Below, one piece after another: positions 16,131 through 23,323 of a stretch of DNA of 39,181 nucleotides. The stretch comes from Prevotellaceae bacterium (GTDB lineage Bacteria > Bacteroidota > Bacteroidia > Bacteroidales > UBA932). The DNA is taken from positions 1-39,181 of the forward strand of contig JAIRNF010000001.1 of assembly GCA_031258195.1 (NCBI GenBank). Direction: 5' to 3'. The position numbers and the translations under genes are program-made. Below the pieces are notes generated by a model. It worked only from the letters and a program-made list of their open reading frames with translations, did not search any database and was not told where the DNA came from. Position 1 is the stretch's first letter, and every line of letters starts with the position of its first letter.

Positions 16131-17663
16131 CTATAAGTTTATCGCATAAGCACCTACAGATCCGCCGGGATAGACTCCCTCTACCAGTACCGCACCCTCA
16201 ACGTTCTTAAGAACTTCTTTTAAATCATCTATTGACGATATAGTTCGCTTGTTAACTTTAGTAATAACAAATCCTTTTCTTACACCTGCCTCCTGCAGCT
16301 TACCTCTCTTTACTTCAACTATTTGTACTCCATTTTTAACTTTTATCCGCTCTTTATCTTTGGCAGTAAGCTCTTTAAAGGTAGCACCCAGCGAGGATAT
16401 CAGCTCTTCGGTAGATCTTGACAGGTCGGTATTACCTGCTTTATTACGTAAAACGGCTTCAATTTGTTTCGTTTTTCCGTCACGGACTATGGAAATATTT
16501 ACGTTATCGCCCGGGCGATAACGGGATATTTGCTCTTGAACATCTGAAGGATTTCTTACAACAAAGCCGTTTATGGCTGTAATAATGTCATTTGGTTTGA
16601 TTCCCGCCAATGCTGCCGCGCTTTCCTCAACAACGCCAACAACCAACACCCCATTATAATCTTTAGTATTAATCTTATATGCCTCTACTGTTTCTGCATT
16701 CAGTTCATTCATTTCAATACCTAACAGCGCACGCTTTACCTCTCCATACTCCTGAATGTCGTTCACCACCTTTTCTACAATGCTGGACGGTACGGCAAAC
16801 GATAAACCGGCAAAATCGCCGGTATGCGAAGCAATAGCGGTATTTATACCTATCAACTCGCCACGGGTATTTACCAATGCGCCTCCGCTGTTACCGCGGT
16901 TTACGGCAGCATCGGTTTGTATAAACGATTCGATACCCATTCTCTCTGCGCCGCCCGATATAATACCCAAGCTGCGGCTTTTTGCGCTTACTATACCCGA
17001 TGTTACGGTAGATGTAAGGTCGAAGGGATTACCTACCGCAAGCACCCATTCTCCCACCCTCAGGTCGTCTGAATTGCCAAACGTAAGGTAGTGCAGGTTC
17101 TCTTCCTCTATCTTCAGCAAAGCGATATCTGTTGTAGGGTCTGTACCCACAAGCGTTGCTTTATACTTTTGCTTATTGTTTAGCGTTACCTCAATCTCCG
17201 CTGCTTTTTCTATTACGTGGTTGTTGGTAACAACATATCCGTCAGCCGAAATGATTACGCCCGAACCTGTACCGCGGGGTATAAGGTCCGGCGTTTCTTT
17301 CTGGCTACGCTGGCTGGGTTCGTTATATCTTCTATCGAACTCATACGGATCGCCAAAAAAGAAATCCCATAATGACGGTCCCTGGTTACGAGAACCACCG
17401 TAGTAGGTTGATTGATTAGTATATGTTTTTACGTGCACAACGGCATTTACCGTTTGTTCTGCCGCATAGGTAAAATCAATGGGCGAGCCATCACTCGATA
17501 AATTAGTCAACTTAACCTGCGGTTGGTTAATAGGTGTTACATATTGAACCTGAGCCTTATCTTTCTCTAATACCCAGGCTGTAAAATAAGCCGACGAAAC
17601 TCCAACAGCTATCAGCGCCACAAAGGCTCCTAAACCAATTAATAACGTTTTCTTCTTCATCAT
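16131..17663 (-). CDS. Do/HtrA-type periplasmic serine protease
   Basis: The 510-residue protein has an N-terminal hydrophobic segment (about 7-31) as signal or anchor. The trypsin-like protease domain has His149 (TNNHV), Asp179 (TDIALLKI) and Ser259 (NRGNSGGAL). PDZ domains follow, at about 305-395 (KRALLGIEMNEL...GIKPNDIITAING) and about 425-505 (GVQIVEVKRGKLQEAGVRKG). Do proteases degrade or refold damaged envelope proteins. The Phe/Tyr/Arg-rich loop at about 95-120 between the signal and the protease matches the LA-loop position of DegP-type oligomers. The upstream 334-base gap contains dapF's promoter on the other side. Confidence 0.93.
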   Translation of the reverse strand: MMKKKTLLIGLGAFVALIAVGVSSAYFTAWVLEKDKAQVQYVTPINQPQVKLTNLSSDGSPIDFTYAAEQTVNAVVHVKTYTNQSTYYGGSRNQGPSLWDFFFGDPYEFDRRYNEPSQRSQKETPDLIPRGTGSGVIISADGYVVTNNHVIEKAAEIEVTLNNKQKYKATLVGTDPTTDIALLKIEEENLHYLTFGNSDDLRVGEWVLAVGNPFDLTSTVTSGIVSAKSRSLGIISGGAERMGIESFIQTDAAVNRGNSGGALVNTRGELIGINTAIASHTGDFAGLSFAVPSSIVEKVVNDIQEYGEVKRALLGIEMNELNAETVEAYKINTKDYNGVLVVGVVEESAAALAGIKPNDIITAINGFVVRNPSDVQEQISRYRPGDNVNISIVRDGKTKQIEAVLRNKAGNTDLSRSTEELISSLGATFKELTAKDKERIKVKNGVQIVEVKRGKLQEAGVRKGFVITKVNKRTISSIDDLKEVLKNVEGAVLVEGVYPGGSVGAYAINL

Positions 17664-17997
17664 ATTTCTTCTTTTTACTGTATTAAAACAAGTATGTAAT
17701 ATCTAATGTTTACTTTGATTGTAAAATTACGAATTAGCTTAATTACATTTCAGCTGAAAAGCGCAAAAGTGGTTTAAATAATCTGAAAAATCTAAAACTC
17801 GTGAGCTTAGCAATTCAAAAATAAAATAAATTTAAAAGATTTAAAGCTCTTCGCCATATCGAACAAAGCTAGAATCGTTAGCTTGCGATTTCGCAATGCT
17901 AAAACATGTTTTATTCTATCGTTTTACAAGTAATAACTAACCCATTTTTTTTGTATGTTTGTGAATCCTAAACCTAAAACCATAATCTAATTTTACT
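17664..17997. other. divergent intergenic region (334 bp) with a palindrome
   Basis: This AT-rich spacer lies between the htrA-type gene and dapF. It contains the hairpin GTTAGC-TTGCGA-TT-TCGCAA-T-GCTAA around 17878-17902 (perfect inner palindrome 17884-17897) and, near dapF, a -7 element. I see no ORF or RNA gene in it. Confidence 0.5.
17954..17961 (+). promoter_or_regulatory. -7 promoter element (TATGTTTG) of dapF
   Basis: TATGTTTG fits TAnnTTTG and is 36 bases ahead of the dapF ATG. A matching -33 box is not obvious. Confidence 0.45.
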
Positions 17998-18780
17998 ATG
18001 ATTACATTTTGCAAATATCATGGAGCCGGAAACGATTTTATTCTTATTGATAATCGTGAAAAGGTTTTTACTCCAACACCCGAGAAGATAAAGTTTTTGT
18101 GCCATCGTAGGTTTGGTATTGGTGCCGATGGATTAATGCTGCTTGAGGAGGATAAAAATTCCAATTTTTATATGCACTTCTATAACTCCGACGGCTACGA
18201 AGGTCCTATGTGCGGTAACGGAGGGCGTTGCATCGTAGCTTTTGCTCATAAGCTGGGTATAGTGAGAGATATTGCGATGTTTAATAGTTCGGACGGGATA
18301 CATCATGCGGCTGTAAAAGGTAGCGGAGTAACGCTAACGGTAAACCTTAAGCTGAAAGATGTTAAGGACGTGAATATAGGTAGCGGTTACTATTTTCTGA
18401 ATACCGGATCGCCACATTACGTACAGTTTGTAGAAAATCTTGAAACCTTCGATGTTGTAAGCGAAGGACGGAGAATACGCCATAGCAAGCTGTTTGCTCC
18501 CCATGGTACTAATGTAAATTTTGCGGAAATAAGGGGCGATGAAATTCTAATCGGCACATTTGAACGCGGGGTTGAGGACGAAACTTTAGCCTGCGGAACA
18601 GGCGCAACGGCAACAGCCATTGCTGCCAGCATACATACTAACAGCAATAAAACCGCCTATAAAATAAGAGCGAAGGGCGGCAACCTAAAAGTTAACTTCG
18701 AGAAAATGGGTGTGGGAAAATACCGCAACATCTGGCTCGAAGGTCCTGCTACCCTTGTGTTTGAAGGAAAGATAGAGTAA
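17998..18780 (+). CDS. dapF: diaminopimelate epimerase
   Basis: The 260-residue enzyme interconverts LL- and meso-diaminopimelate by a two-base mechanism in lysine and peptidoglycan synthesis. Both catalytic cysteines are present: Cys72 in MCGNGGRC and Cys199 in ETLACGTGA. The N-terminus FCKYHGAGNDFILID is the canonical family start, which fixes the ATG at 17998. Length is normal (about 260-280). No other lysine-pathway gene is adjacent. Confidence 0.96.
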   Translation: MITFCKYHGAGNDFILIDNREKVFTPTPEKIKFLCHRRFGIGADGLMLLEEDKNSNFYMHFYNSDGYEGPMCGNGGRCIVAFAHKLGIVRDIAMFNSSDGIHHAAVKGSGVTLTVNLKLKDVKDVNIGSGYYFLNTGSPHYVQFVENLETFDVVSEGRRIRHSKLFAPHGTNVNFAEIRGDEILIGTFERGVEDETLACGTGATATAIAASIHTNSNKTAYKIRAKGGNLKVNFEKMGVGKYRNIWLEGPATLVFEGKIE

Positions 18781-18827
18781 TGTAACCTGCAATAAAACTA
18801 CTCCATTTTAATAACGGCTAAATAAAT

Positions 18828-19214
18828 ATGCATAAGGCGATATTTATGTTAGACTATGGTTCGGATTTTTTATGGGCTGACGACCAAGAAACAGAAGATT
18901 TATATGGCTATCAAGTAGATTTAGTACGGCTTGGAATTCCGGAAGCAACGCTTGCTCTCCATGAATTTGTATCCTATTTATACCATATGCGGCTAAATCC
19001 TATTTATCAAAATTTTCCGTCATTTTGGTCTGGAGAGACGCATTTATTTTTTCAAGAAAAAGTAATTCAGCCGTACAACGATATTAAAGCCGCTGTTAGA
19101 GATGGGCTTGAAATAGCCGTTGCTGAAAGTACGGCTATCGAAATGAACGAACAAATAGATGTAGTGCTAATAAATAATACGTTGAAAGACTTTGTGCTAA
19201 ACCCTGCCGATTAA
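18828..19214 (+). CDS. hypothetical protein (128 aa)
   Basis: This soluble acidic protein of 128 residues has no signal peptide or membrane segment. It is rich in aromatic and acidic residues at the N-terminus (MLDYGSDFLWADD) and has a central helix-like stretch (EATLALHEFVSYLYHMRL). No family is recognised; it could resemble small immunity-type proteins in size and charge, but there is no toxin beside it. The stop is followed by a terminator hairpin. Curiously, the same frame stays open for 40 more codons past the TAA (to 19337) with coding-like composition. It may be a truncated version of a longer ancestor. Confidence 0.6.
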   Translation: MHKAIFMLDYGSDFLWADDQETEDLYGYQVDLVRLGIPEATLALHEFVSYLYHMRLNPIYQNFPSFWSGETHLFFQEKVIQPYNDIKAAVRDGLEIAVAESTAIEMNEQIDVVLINNTLKDFVLNPAD

Positions 19215-19224
19215 TGTATTAAAA

Positions 19225-19257
19225 ATAACGTTCGCTTTAATAGCGAAGTTTTTTTAA
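19225..19257 (+). terminator. intrinsic terminator after the 128-aa gene
   Basis: AACG-TTCGCT, a short loop and AGCGAA-GTT form a stem with one bulged base, followed by seven T. It begins about 12 bases after the stop at 19212-19214. Confidence 0.7.
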
Positions 19258-19387
19258 AGAACGAGGTAGAACAAGAGTACGAAAAGTGGCAAAATCAGGA
19301 ACGACAAATTTTAGCAAATAGGCATCAATGCATATAATACCGCTAACAGAAGGGATACAACTATAAAACAAGCTATAGTAAAAGAAA

Positions 19388-19455
19388 CGTCATTTCGAGC
19401 GAAGCGAGAAATCTGCTGAAAATTGAACAGATTTCTCGCTTCGCTCGAAATGACG
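19388..19455. repeat. interspersed hairpin repeat, simple type (copy 4)
   Basis: Perfect 28-bp inverted repeat: arms 19388-19415 and 19428-19455, with a 12-base loop. The core TTTCGAGCGAAGCGAGAAAT is shared with copy 3. It lies between convergent genes. Confidence 0.88.
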
Positions 19456-19481
19456 AAAAGCCAAGTCTTTTAGTCCGAACT

Positions 19482-20181
19482 CTACTGCTGGTTACAATAC
19501 TCTGTAAGCTTAATAATATCTTCTTCTTTTTTTAAGCTAATTTTATTTTCATCGGCATATTTTTTAATGGCGGATAGCTTTTCTTTCGGACAAGCTTTCT
19601 CGAATGACTTTATACCTTTAACTGCTGTAATATTGTCCTTATCATCCAGCAGATAGTAGCCGTTCTCTATCTTCACATTTACAAACTCTTCATCGGAGAA
19701 CTGATAATGCGGGTTATCATCCATGTTGCTAATTATGTAGATAGTACCTGTATTATTTATTGTTCCGAAAGCCCCTTCCTTTCCCATAGGAATAGTTTTA
19801 ACGCTTCTTACAACCCCCAAAGCAGAACTTCCGGAAACAAGCAGTTCCATAAACTCCGTACCTTTTCCGCTATAAATAAAATGACGATCTTTTATGGTTA
19901 TAACCATAACTTCTGCCGGATCATTTAACGTCAGAACTTGATCCATCTCCTCATCAATAAACTGTATTTCGCCAGCTAAATAGCTATAGTTAAACTTTGC
20001 CGCACTGATCGTTTCATCCTTAAAAAATACAAGCCCTTCTGTAAAATCTTTAAGCGCATACTGAAAACTACTGTCAATAGCAGTGTTAAGCGTATCTCTA
20101 TGGTTTGACTCAACTCGTTGATGTATTTGCCCGTTAAGACAAAATGATGTCAGAAAAATACAAGAAAAGAATCGATTTCAT
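19482..20181 (-). pseudogene. exported hypothetical protein gene with a single-base frameshift
   Basis: From an ATG at 20181 the minus strand reads MKSILFLYF, then runs out of frame and stops. Dropping one T from the five-T run at 20154-20158 gives MKSILFLYFLTSFCLNGQ, a clean signal peptide, and joins it in frame to the rest of the gene. That makes about 232 residues ending at 19482. Without the correction the first ATG is at 19946, leaving a 154-residue internal piece (starting MDQVLTLNDPAEV) that lacks the front 78 residues. No family is recognised; the sequence looks like a small beta-rich periplasmic protein with a Lys-rich helical C-terminus. Mutation, sequencing error or slippage are all possible. 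Confidence 0.65.
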
Positions 20182-20324
20182 GCCGTATGAGTTTTTATCA
20201 GTACCGCTAATGCCAATACATTAAAACAAATGTATCAAAATTATTTCAGCTATACGATAGCTCATAGCTCCTAATAATGGTATAATTAACCTAACAGGCA
20301 TAATTGGTTATTTTTTATTTAGGC

Positions 20325-20332
20325 TATCTTTA
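20325..20332 (+). promoter_or_regulatory. -7-like promoter element (TATCTTTA) of the DUF454 gene
   Basis: TATCTTTA differs from TAnnTTTG only at the last base. It lies 20 bases ahead of the TTG at 20352, and so argues against the earlier TTG at 20304 as the start. Confidence 0.35.
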
Positions 20333-20351
20333 CAGCTCAAAACAGAAGGGG

Positions 20352-20729
20352 TTGGGAGTAAAGAAAATTCTATACATTATGGCAGGCAGCATTTCGCTGG
20401 GGCTTGGTATATTAGGTATTTTTTTACCGCTGCTACCCACTACACCATTCCTGCCGCTTACTTTATTCTGCTACGCCAGAAGCTCTGAGCGCCTCTACTA
20501 CCGCGTGCTTAACGATAAGTACCTTGGAAAATATTTACACGAATACCTTGAAAAAAGAGGAATCCGTCTGCACATAAAAATATATATTATTACGTTGCTC
20601 TGGATCGGAATAGGCAGCTGTATTCTATTCGTAGTAAATCCACTGTGGTTAAAACTGCTGCTATTTGCAATAGCCCTTGGGGTCAGCATCCATATTCTTT
20701 CGTTTAAAACGCTGAAAAAAAACGGGTAA
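20352..20729 (+). CDS. DUF454 (YbaN-type) inner-membrane protein
   Basis: With the chosen start this is a 125-residue protein. The signature LGLGILGIFLPLLPTTPFLPL followed by CYARSSERLYYR is the DUF454/YbaN pattern. Three or four hydrophobic segments cover most of the length. Function is unknown in the family. The frame has no ATG at the expected position: TTG at 20352 gives LGVKKILYI, which aligns with the family's usual M-K-K start. TTG at 20304 would put the start inside the promoter, and ATG at 20379 would clip the first membrane segment. Confidence 0.8.
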   Translation: MGVKKILYIMAGSISLGLGILGIFLPLLPTTPFLPLTLFCYARSSERLYYRVLNDKYLGKYLHEYLEKRGIRLHIKIYIITLLWIGIGSCILFVVNPLWLKLLLFAIALGVSIHILSFKTLKKNG

Positions 20730-20742
20730 TTATGAATGCTTA

Positions 20743-20770
20743 GTAATTAGCGAACATTAAACATTAATAA
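20743..20770. repeat. short 7-bp-period degenerate array
   Basis: The gap between two convergent genes reads as heptamers AGTAATT, AGCGAAC, ATTAAAC, ATTAATA, with similar bases every seven positions. Similar arrays occur at 21373-21421, 23255-23281 and 28220-28247. Confidence 0.4.
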
Positions 20771-21322
20771 TTATAGTTCGTCCATTTCTTCCTCGCCTTT
20801 TTCGTAGCGGTGGAACTTAGCCGATAGGTAAGCTACTACTTGAGAAATATTAGTAAAAGCTTCTTCTGTTTCCATCGAAATGGGTTCTTTTTTTAACCTC
20901 AGCAAAATACGAGAATATAGGGCATGAAAAGCGGTTTCTATATCGCTTACTTGTTCGTTCCCCATTTTCTCTTTAAATAGCTCTATATCAGGCTTTGCTT
21001 CGTAATAAAGCATGCTATATTTTTCGTCTTTTTTCTTGCTGAGCAAGTATAGGTGTATATCGTTAAGGTCTTTTATCAGATGTACGGAATGGTTGGTATG
21101 TCCGCTTGCTTCTTTACCCTCGTCCTTTAATAAGCTTACAATGCCCATATACCAATAAAAAGTCTGCTCCTTTTTATCATCAGGTAAGCCGGTAGGGTCA
21201 ACCAGCACAGCCTTTATTTTAGCCTCGCTTAACGACAGCGTACGTAACAAATCCTCCAGCTGCCATAAGTAGAGGATATACTCGGCTATATTTTCTTTCC
21301 GTTTTTCTTTGGCTATAAACAT
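20771..21322 (-). CDS. DUF4924 family protein
   Basis: This 183-residue soluble, mostly helical protein starts MFIAKEKRKENIAEYILYLW, followed by a long charged helical body. It matches from memory the Bacteroidetes-restricted DUF4924 family, whose function is unknown. No signal peptide or membrane segment. The C-terminus is very acidic (EKGEEEMDEL). It lies upstream of the S4-domain gene on the same strand, separated by a 105-base repeat-like spacer, so co-transcription is doubtful. Confidence 0.75.
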   Translation of the reverse strand: MFIAKEKRKENIAEYILYLWQLEDLLRTLSLSEAKIKAVLVDPTGLPDDKKEQTFYWYMGIVSLLKDEGKEASGHTNHSVHLIKDLNDIHLYLLSKKKDEKYSMLYYEAKPDIELFKEKMGNEQVSDIETAFHALYSRILLRLKKEPISMETEEAFTNISQVVAYLSAKFHRYEKGEEEMDEL

Positions 21323-21372
21323 TTCTTTAGTGTAAAAATGTAATAATTTAAAGCTTTAAATAAGAACTTTGA

Positions 21373-21421
21373 ATTACTTATATTCTTGAATCTTTAAACC
21401 TTAAACTTTTAAACTATTTAT
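21373..21421. repeat. short 7-bp-period degenerate array
   Basis: The spacer ends in heptamers TTAAACC, TTAAACT, TTTAAAC, TATTTAT (21394-21421), preceded by worn units. It is the same periodicity as at 20743-20770. Confidence 0.4.
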
Positions 21422-21427
21422 GCTATC

Positions 21428-21817
21428 CTACTCATCCTTCATACCATCCATCAGCTTATCTATCACACGGCGCTCCTTCTTCGTCGGACGACCCGCCCCA
21501 CGCTCGCGTGTAACAAATATGGTAGTATGCTTTATATCCAGCTTATCCAGCTCTTCTTGCGGCGTTAGATTCTCGGCGTATAACGGTACGTTCTTCGCAG
21601 GTTGACGGTTATTAATCAGCTGAAGTACTTTATACGTATAAGTTACGGGCAGCTTTCGTACTTCTACTATATCTCCTACCTTAACTTCGCGAGACGGCTT
21701 GGCTACAACATCGTTTACCTTAACCCGTCCACGCTTGCAGGCATCGGCGGCATCGGTACGTGTTTTAAAAACACGCGTTGTCCACAGCCACTTATCTATA
21801 CGTGGAGGTTCGCTCAT
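21428..21817 (-). CDS. S4-domain RNA-binding protein (HslR/Hsp15-like)
   Basis: The 129-residue protein has an S4 domain at residues 5-60 (RIDKWLWTTRVFKTRTDA, then RGRVKVNDVVAKPSREVKVGD), and a basic C-terminal tail GAGRPTKKERR. Hsp15 (HslR) in E. coli binds stalled 50S subunits carrying nascent peptidyl-tRNA. That role fits its position directly after pth and rplY in one operon, with a two-base gap to pth. The specific Hsp15 function is inferred from domain and context. Confidence 0.87.
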   Translation of the reverse strand: MSEPPRIDKWLWTTRVFKTRTDAADACKRGRVKVNDVVAKPSREVKVGDIVEVRKLPVTYTYKVLQLINNRQPAKNVPLYAENLTPQEELDKLDIKHTTIFVTRERGAGRPTKKERRVIDKLMDGMKDE

Positions 21818-21819
21818 TA

Positions 21820-22383
21820 TTACTTTTTGTTGTAGAAATTCATAGCTCGCTCAAGACCAATAGTAGCAAAAGCTTTAATGGCGTCTATAGCCTTATCTAT
21901 CGACTCGGGAAGCACTTTCTTTTCATCCGGTTCCCATTCTCCCAGAACGTAATCCACTCGATGCCCTTGCGGATAATCGTTACCGATACCAAACCGAAGC
22001 CTCGCGTACTCCTGCGTTTCAAGCGTTTCGTTGATATGCTTTAAGCCGTTATGCCCGCCGTCGCTTCCTTTTGCACGGATACGAATTGTTCCCAAAGGAA
22101 GGGCAACATCATCAACCACAATCAGTATATTCTCGATAGGAATACGCTCCGCCTTCATCCAGTACGAAACGGCTTTTCCGCTAAGGTTCATGTAGGTTGA
22201 CGGTTTTAGCAGAAAAAGCGTACGCCCTTTAACCTTTACTTCGGTTAAAACGCCGTATCGCATACTCGTAAAAACAGCATTGGACGCTTCTGCTAAAGCG
22301 TCCAACACCATAAATCCTATGTTGTGGCGGGTGTTGGCATATTCTGAACCAATATTTCCCAACCCTACAATCAGGTATTTCAC
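21820..22383 (-). CDS. pth: peptidyl-tRNA hydrolase
   Basis: The 187-residue enzyme cleaves peptidyl-tRNA released from stalled ribosomes. Catalytic His20 (NTRHNIGF), Asn10 (GLGNIG), Asn66 in [10 protein letters not shown], Asp92 in VVDDVALP and the [11 protein letters not shown] loop are all present at the usual spacing. It is in an operon with rplY upstream (seven-base gap) and the S4 protein downstream. Confidence 0.96.
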   Translation of the reverse strand: MKYLIVGLGNIGSEYANTRHNIGFMVLDALAEASNAVFTSMRYGVLTEVKVKGRTLFLLKPSTYMNLSGKAVSYWMKAERIPIENILIVVDDVALPLGTIRIRAKGSDGGHNGLKHINETLETQEYARLRFGIGNDYPQGHRVDYVLGEWEPDEKKVLPESIDKAIDAIKAFATIGLERAMNFYNKK

Positions 22384-22390
22384 AAGCTAA

Positions 22391-22984
22391 CTAGTCTTTC
22401 TTTGCTTCTGCCGCTGCTGCTGCCTGAGCGCCCATTGCCGCTCTTGTCATCTTAACAGCGCATACAATAGAGTTCTTTGGAGTAAGGATAGTAAGATCGT
22501 CATACTCTAACTCGCCTACGAAAATCGATTTGCCTAAACCAAGGTTCGTGATATCGATAGGAAGTGAATCGGGTAGCTTATCAACCATAGCCGAAACTTT
22601 AAGCTTTCTGTTTAAGATCTGAAGCTTACCTCCTTGCTTAACGCCTTCTGAGTTACCAGAAATAGCAACGGGAATGTCTATTGTTACCGGTTTACTTCCG
22701 TCAACCTTAATAAAATCGATGTGAAGAATGTTATCGCTTACAGGATGATATTGCACTTCGCGCATAATACCTGTATGCTTTTGTCCGTCGATATCAATAT
22801 TTACAACGTACGAATTCGGCGTATAGATTAAACCTTTTAAATCTACGGCAGGAACTGCAAAATCAACATTCTCGCTCTTGTTTCCGTAAAGAATACAAGG
22901 AACCATTCCTTGCTTACGAAGCGTTTTTGCTGCCGTTTTACCTTTGTCTGTTCTTAAAGAACCTTTAATTTCAATTGTTTTCAT
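22391..22984 (-). CDS. rplY: 50S ribosomal protein L25, long (Ctc) form
   Basis: This 197-residue protein has an N-terminal L25 domain binding 5S rRNA (about 1-90: IEIKGSLRTDKGKTAAKTLRKQ without the last bases, then VPCILYGNK) and a C-terminal beta domain (about 95-180) as in the Ctc/TL5 form. The tail is an Ala-rich, Lys-ending segment (AQAAAAAEAKKD) typical of Bacteroidetes L25. It is the first gene of the rplY-pth-S4 cluster and has its own promoter at 23079-23108. Confidence 0.94.
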   Translation of the reverse strand: MKTIEIKGSLRTDKGKTAAKTLRKQGMVPCILYGNKSENVDFAVPAVDLKGLIYTPNSYVVNIDIDGQKHTGIMREVQYHPVSDNILHIDFIKVDGSKPVTIDIPVAISGNSEGVKQGGKLQILNRKLKVSAMVDKLPDSLPIDITNLGLGKSIFVGELEYDDLTILTPKNSIVCAVKMTRAAMGAQAAAAAEAKKD

Positions 22985-23078
22985 TCGATAGATGTTAATA
23001 AGTGCTACTCAGACTTTACCGTTCGTCGGCAAAATCCCCATTACACCCTTAACCCTCTGAGGCTAAAGTTTGGGACTG

Positions 23079-23108
23079 CAAAAGTAGCAGAATTGTTTGA
23101 AATACAAA
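23079..23108 (-). promoter_or_regulatory. promoter of the rplY-pth-S4 operon
   Basis: Minus strand: TTTG (rc of 23105-23108), 18 bases, then TACTTTTG (rc of 23079-23086). It gives a leader of roughly 90 bases before the rplY ATG at 22984. Confidence 0.55.
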
Positions 23109-23254
23109 AATAAATAAACTAACCGTTAAAAATTAGCCGTTAAGCGAAAAAGAAATTTAAAGATTTATGAGATATAAATGATTTAAGAACTTAAGGTTTG
23201 AAGATCTCATACAGCATTAAGCCACCAACCCCAAAGAGGGCTTCTCTTTTCCGT

Positions 23255-23281
23255 TTTACCATTTACCATTCACTATTTACC
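23255..23281. repeat. short 7-bp-period array (TTTACCA units)
   Basis: TTTACCA, TTTACCA, TTCACTA, TTTACC: four successive heptamers, the clearest of the arrays in this window, just upstream of a -7 element. Confidence 0.5.
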
Positions 23282-23305
23282 TAGAGCAAGCTTTTCGTAT
23301 ATTTG
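23276..23305 (+). promoter_or_regulatory. promoter of the Gcr-type membrane protein gene
   Basis: TTTA (23276-23279), 18 bases, then TATATTTG (23298-23305), a good TAnnTTTG -7 element, 19 bases before the ATG. The -33 box overlaps the 7-bp array. Confidence 0.5.
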
Positions 23306-23323
23306 TATGCTAGAACCGGCTAA

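Larger units (their letters stand above)
22985..23323. other. divergent intergenic region (339 bp)
   Basis: The spacer holds the rplY promoter (minus strand, 23079-23108), an AT-rich stretch at about 23150-23215 with loose 7-bp periodicity, a 7-bp array at 23255-23281 and the plus-strand promoter at 23298. No ORF or RNA gene is apparent. Confidence 0.5.

Noticed and set aside
20304-20351. Upstream TTG start for the DUF454 gene
   Set aside because: It lies ahead of the likely -7 element at 20325-20332 and adds residues not expected in the family.
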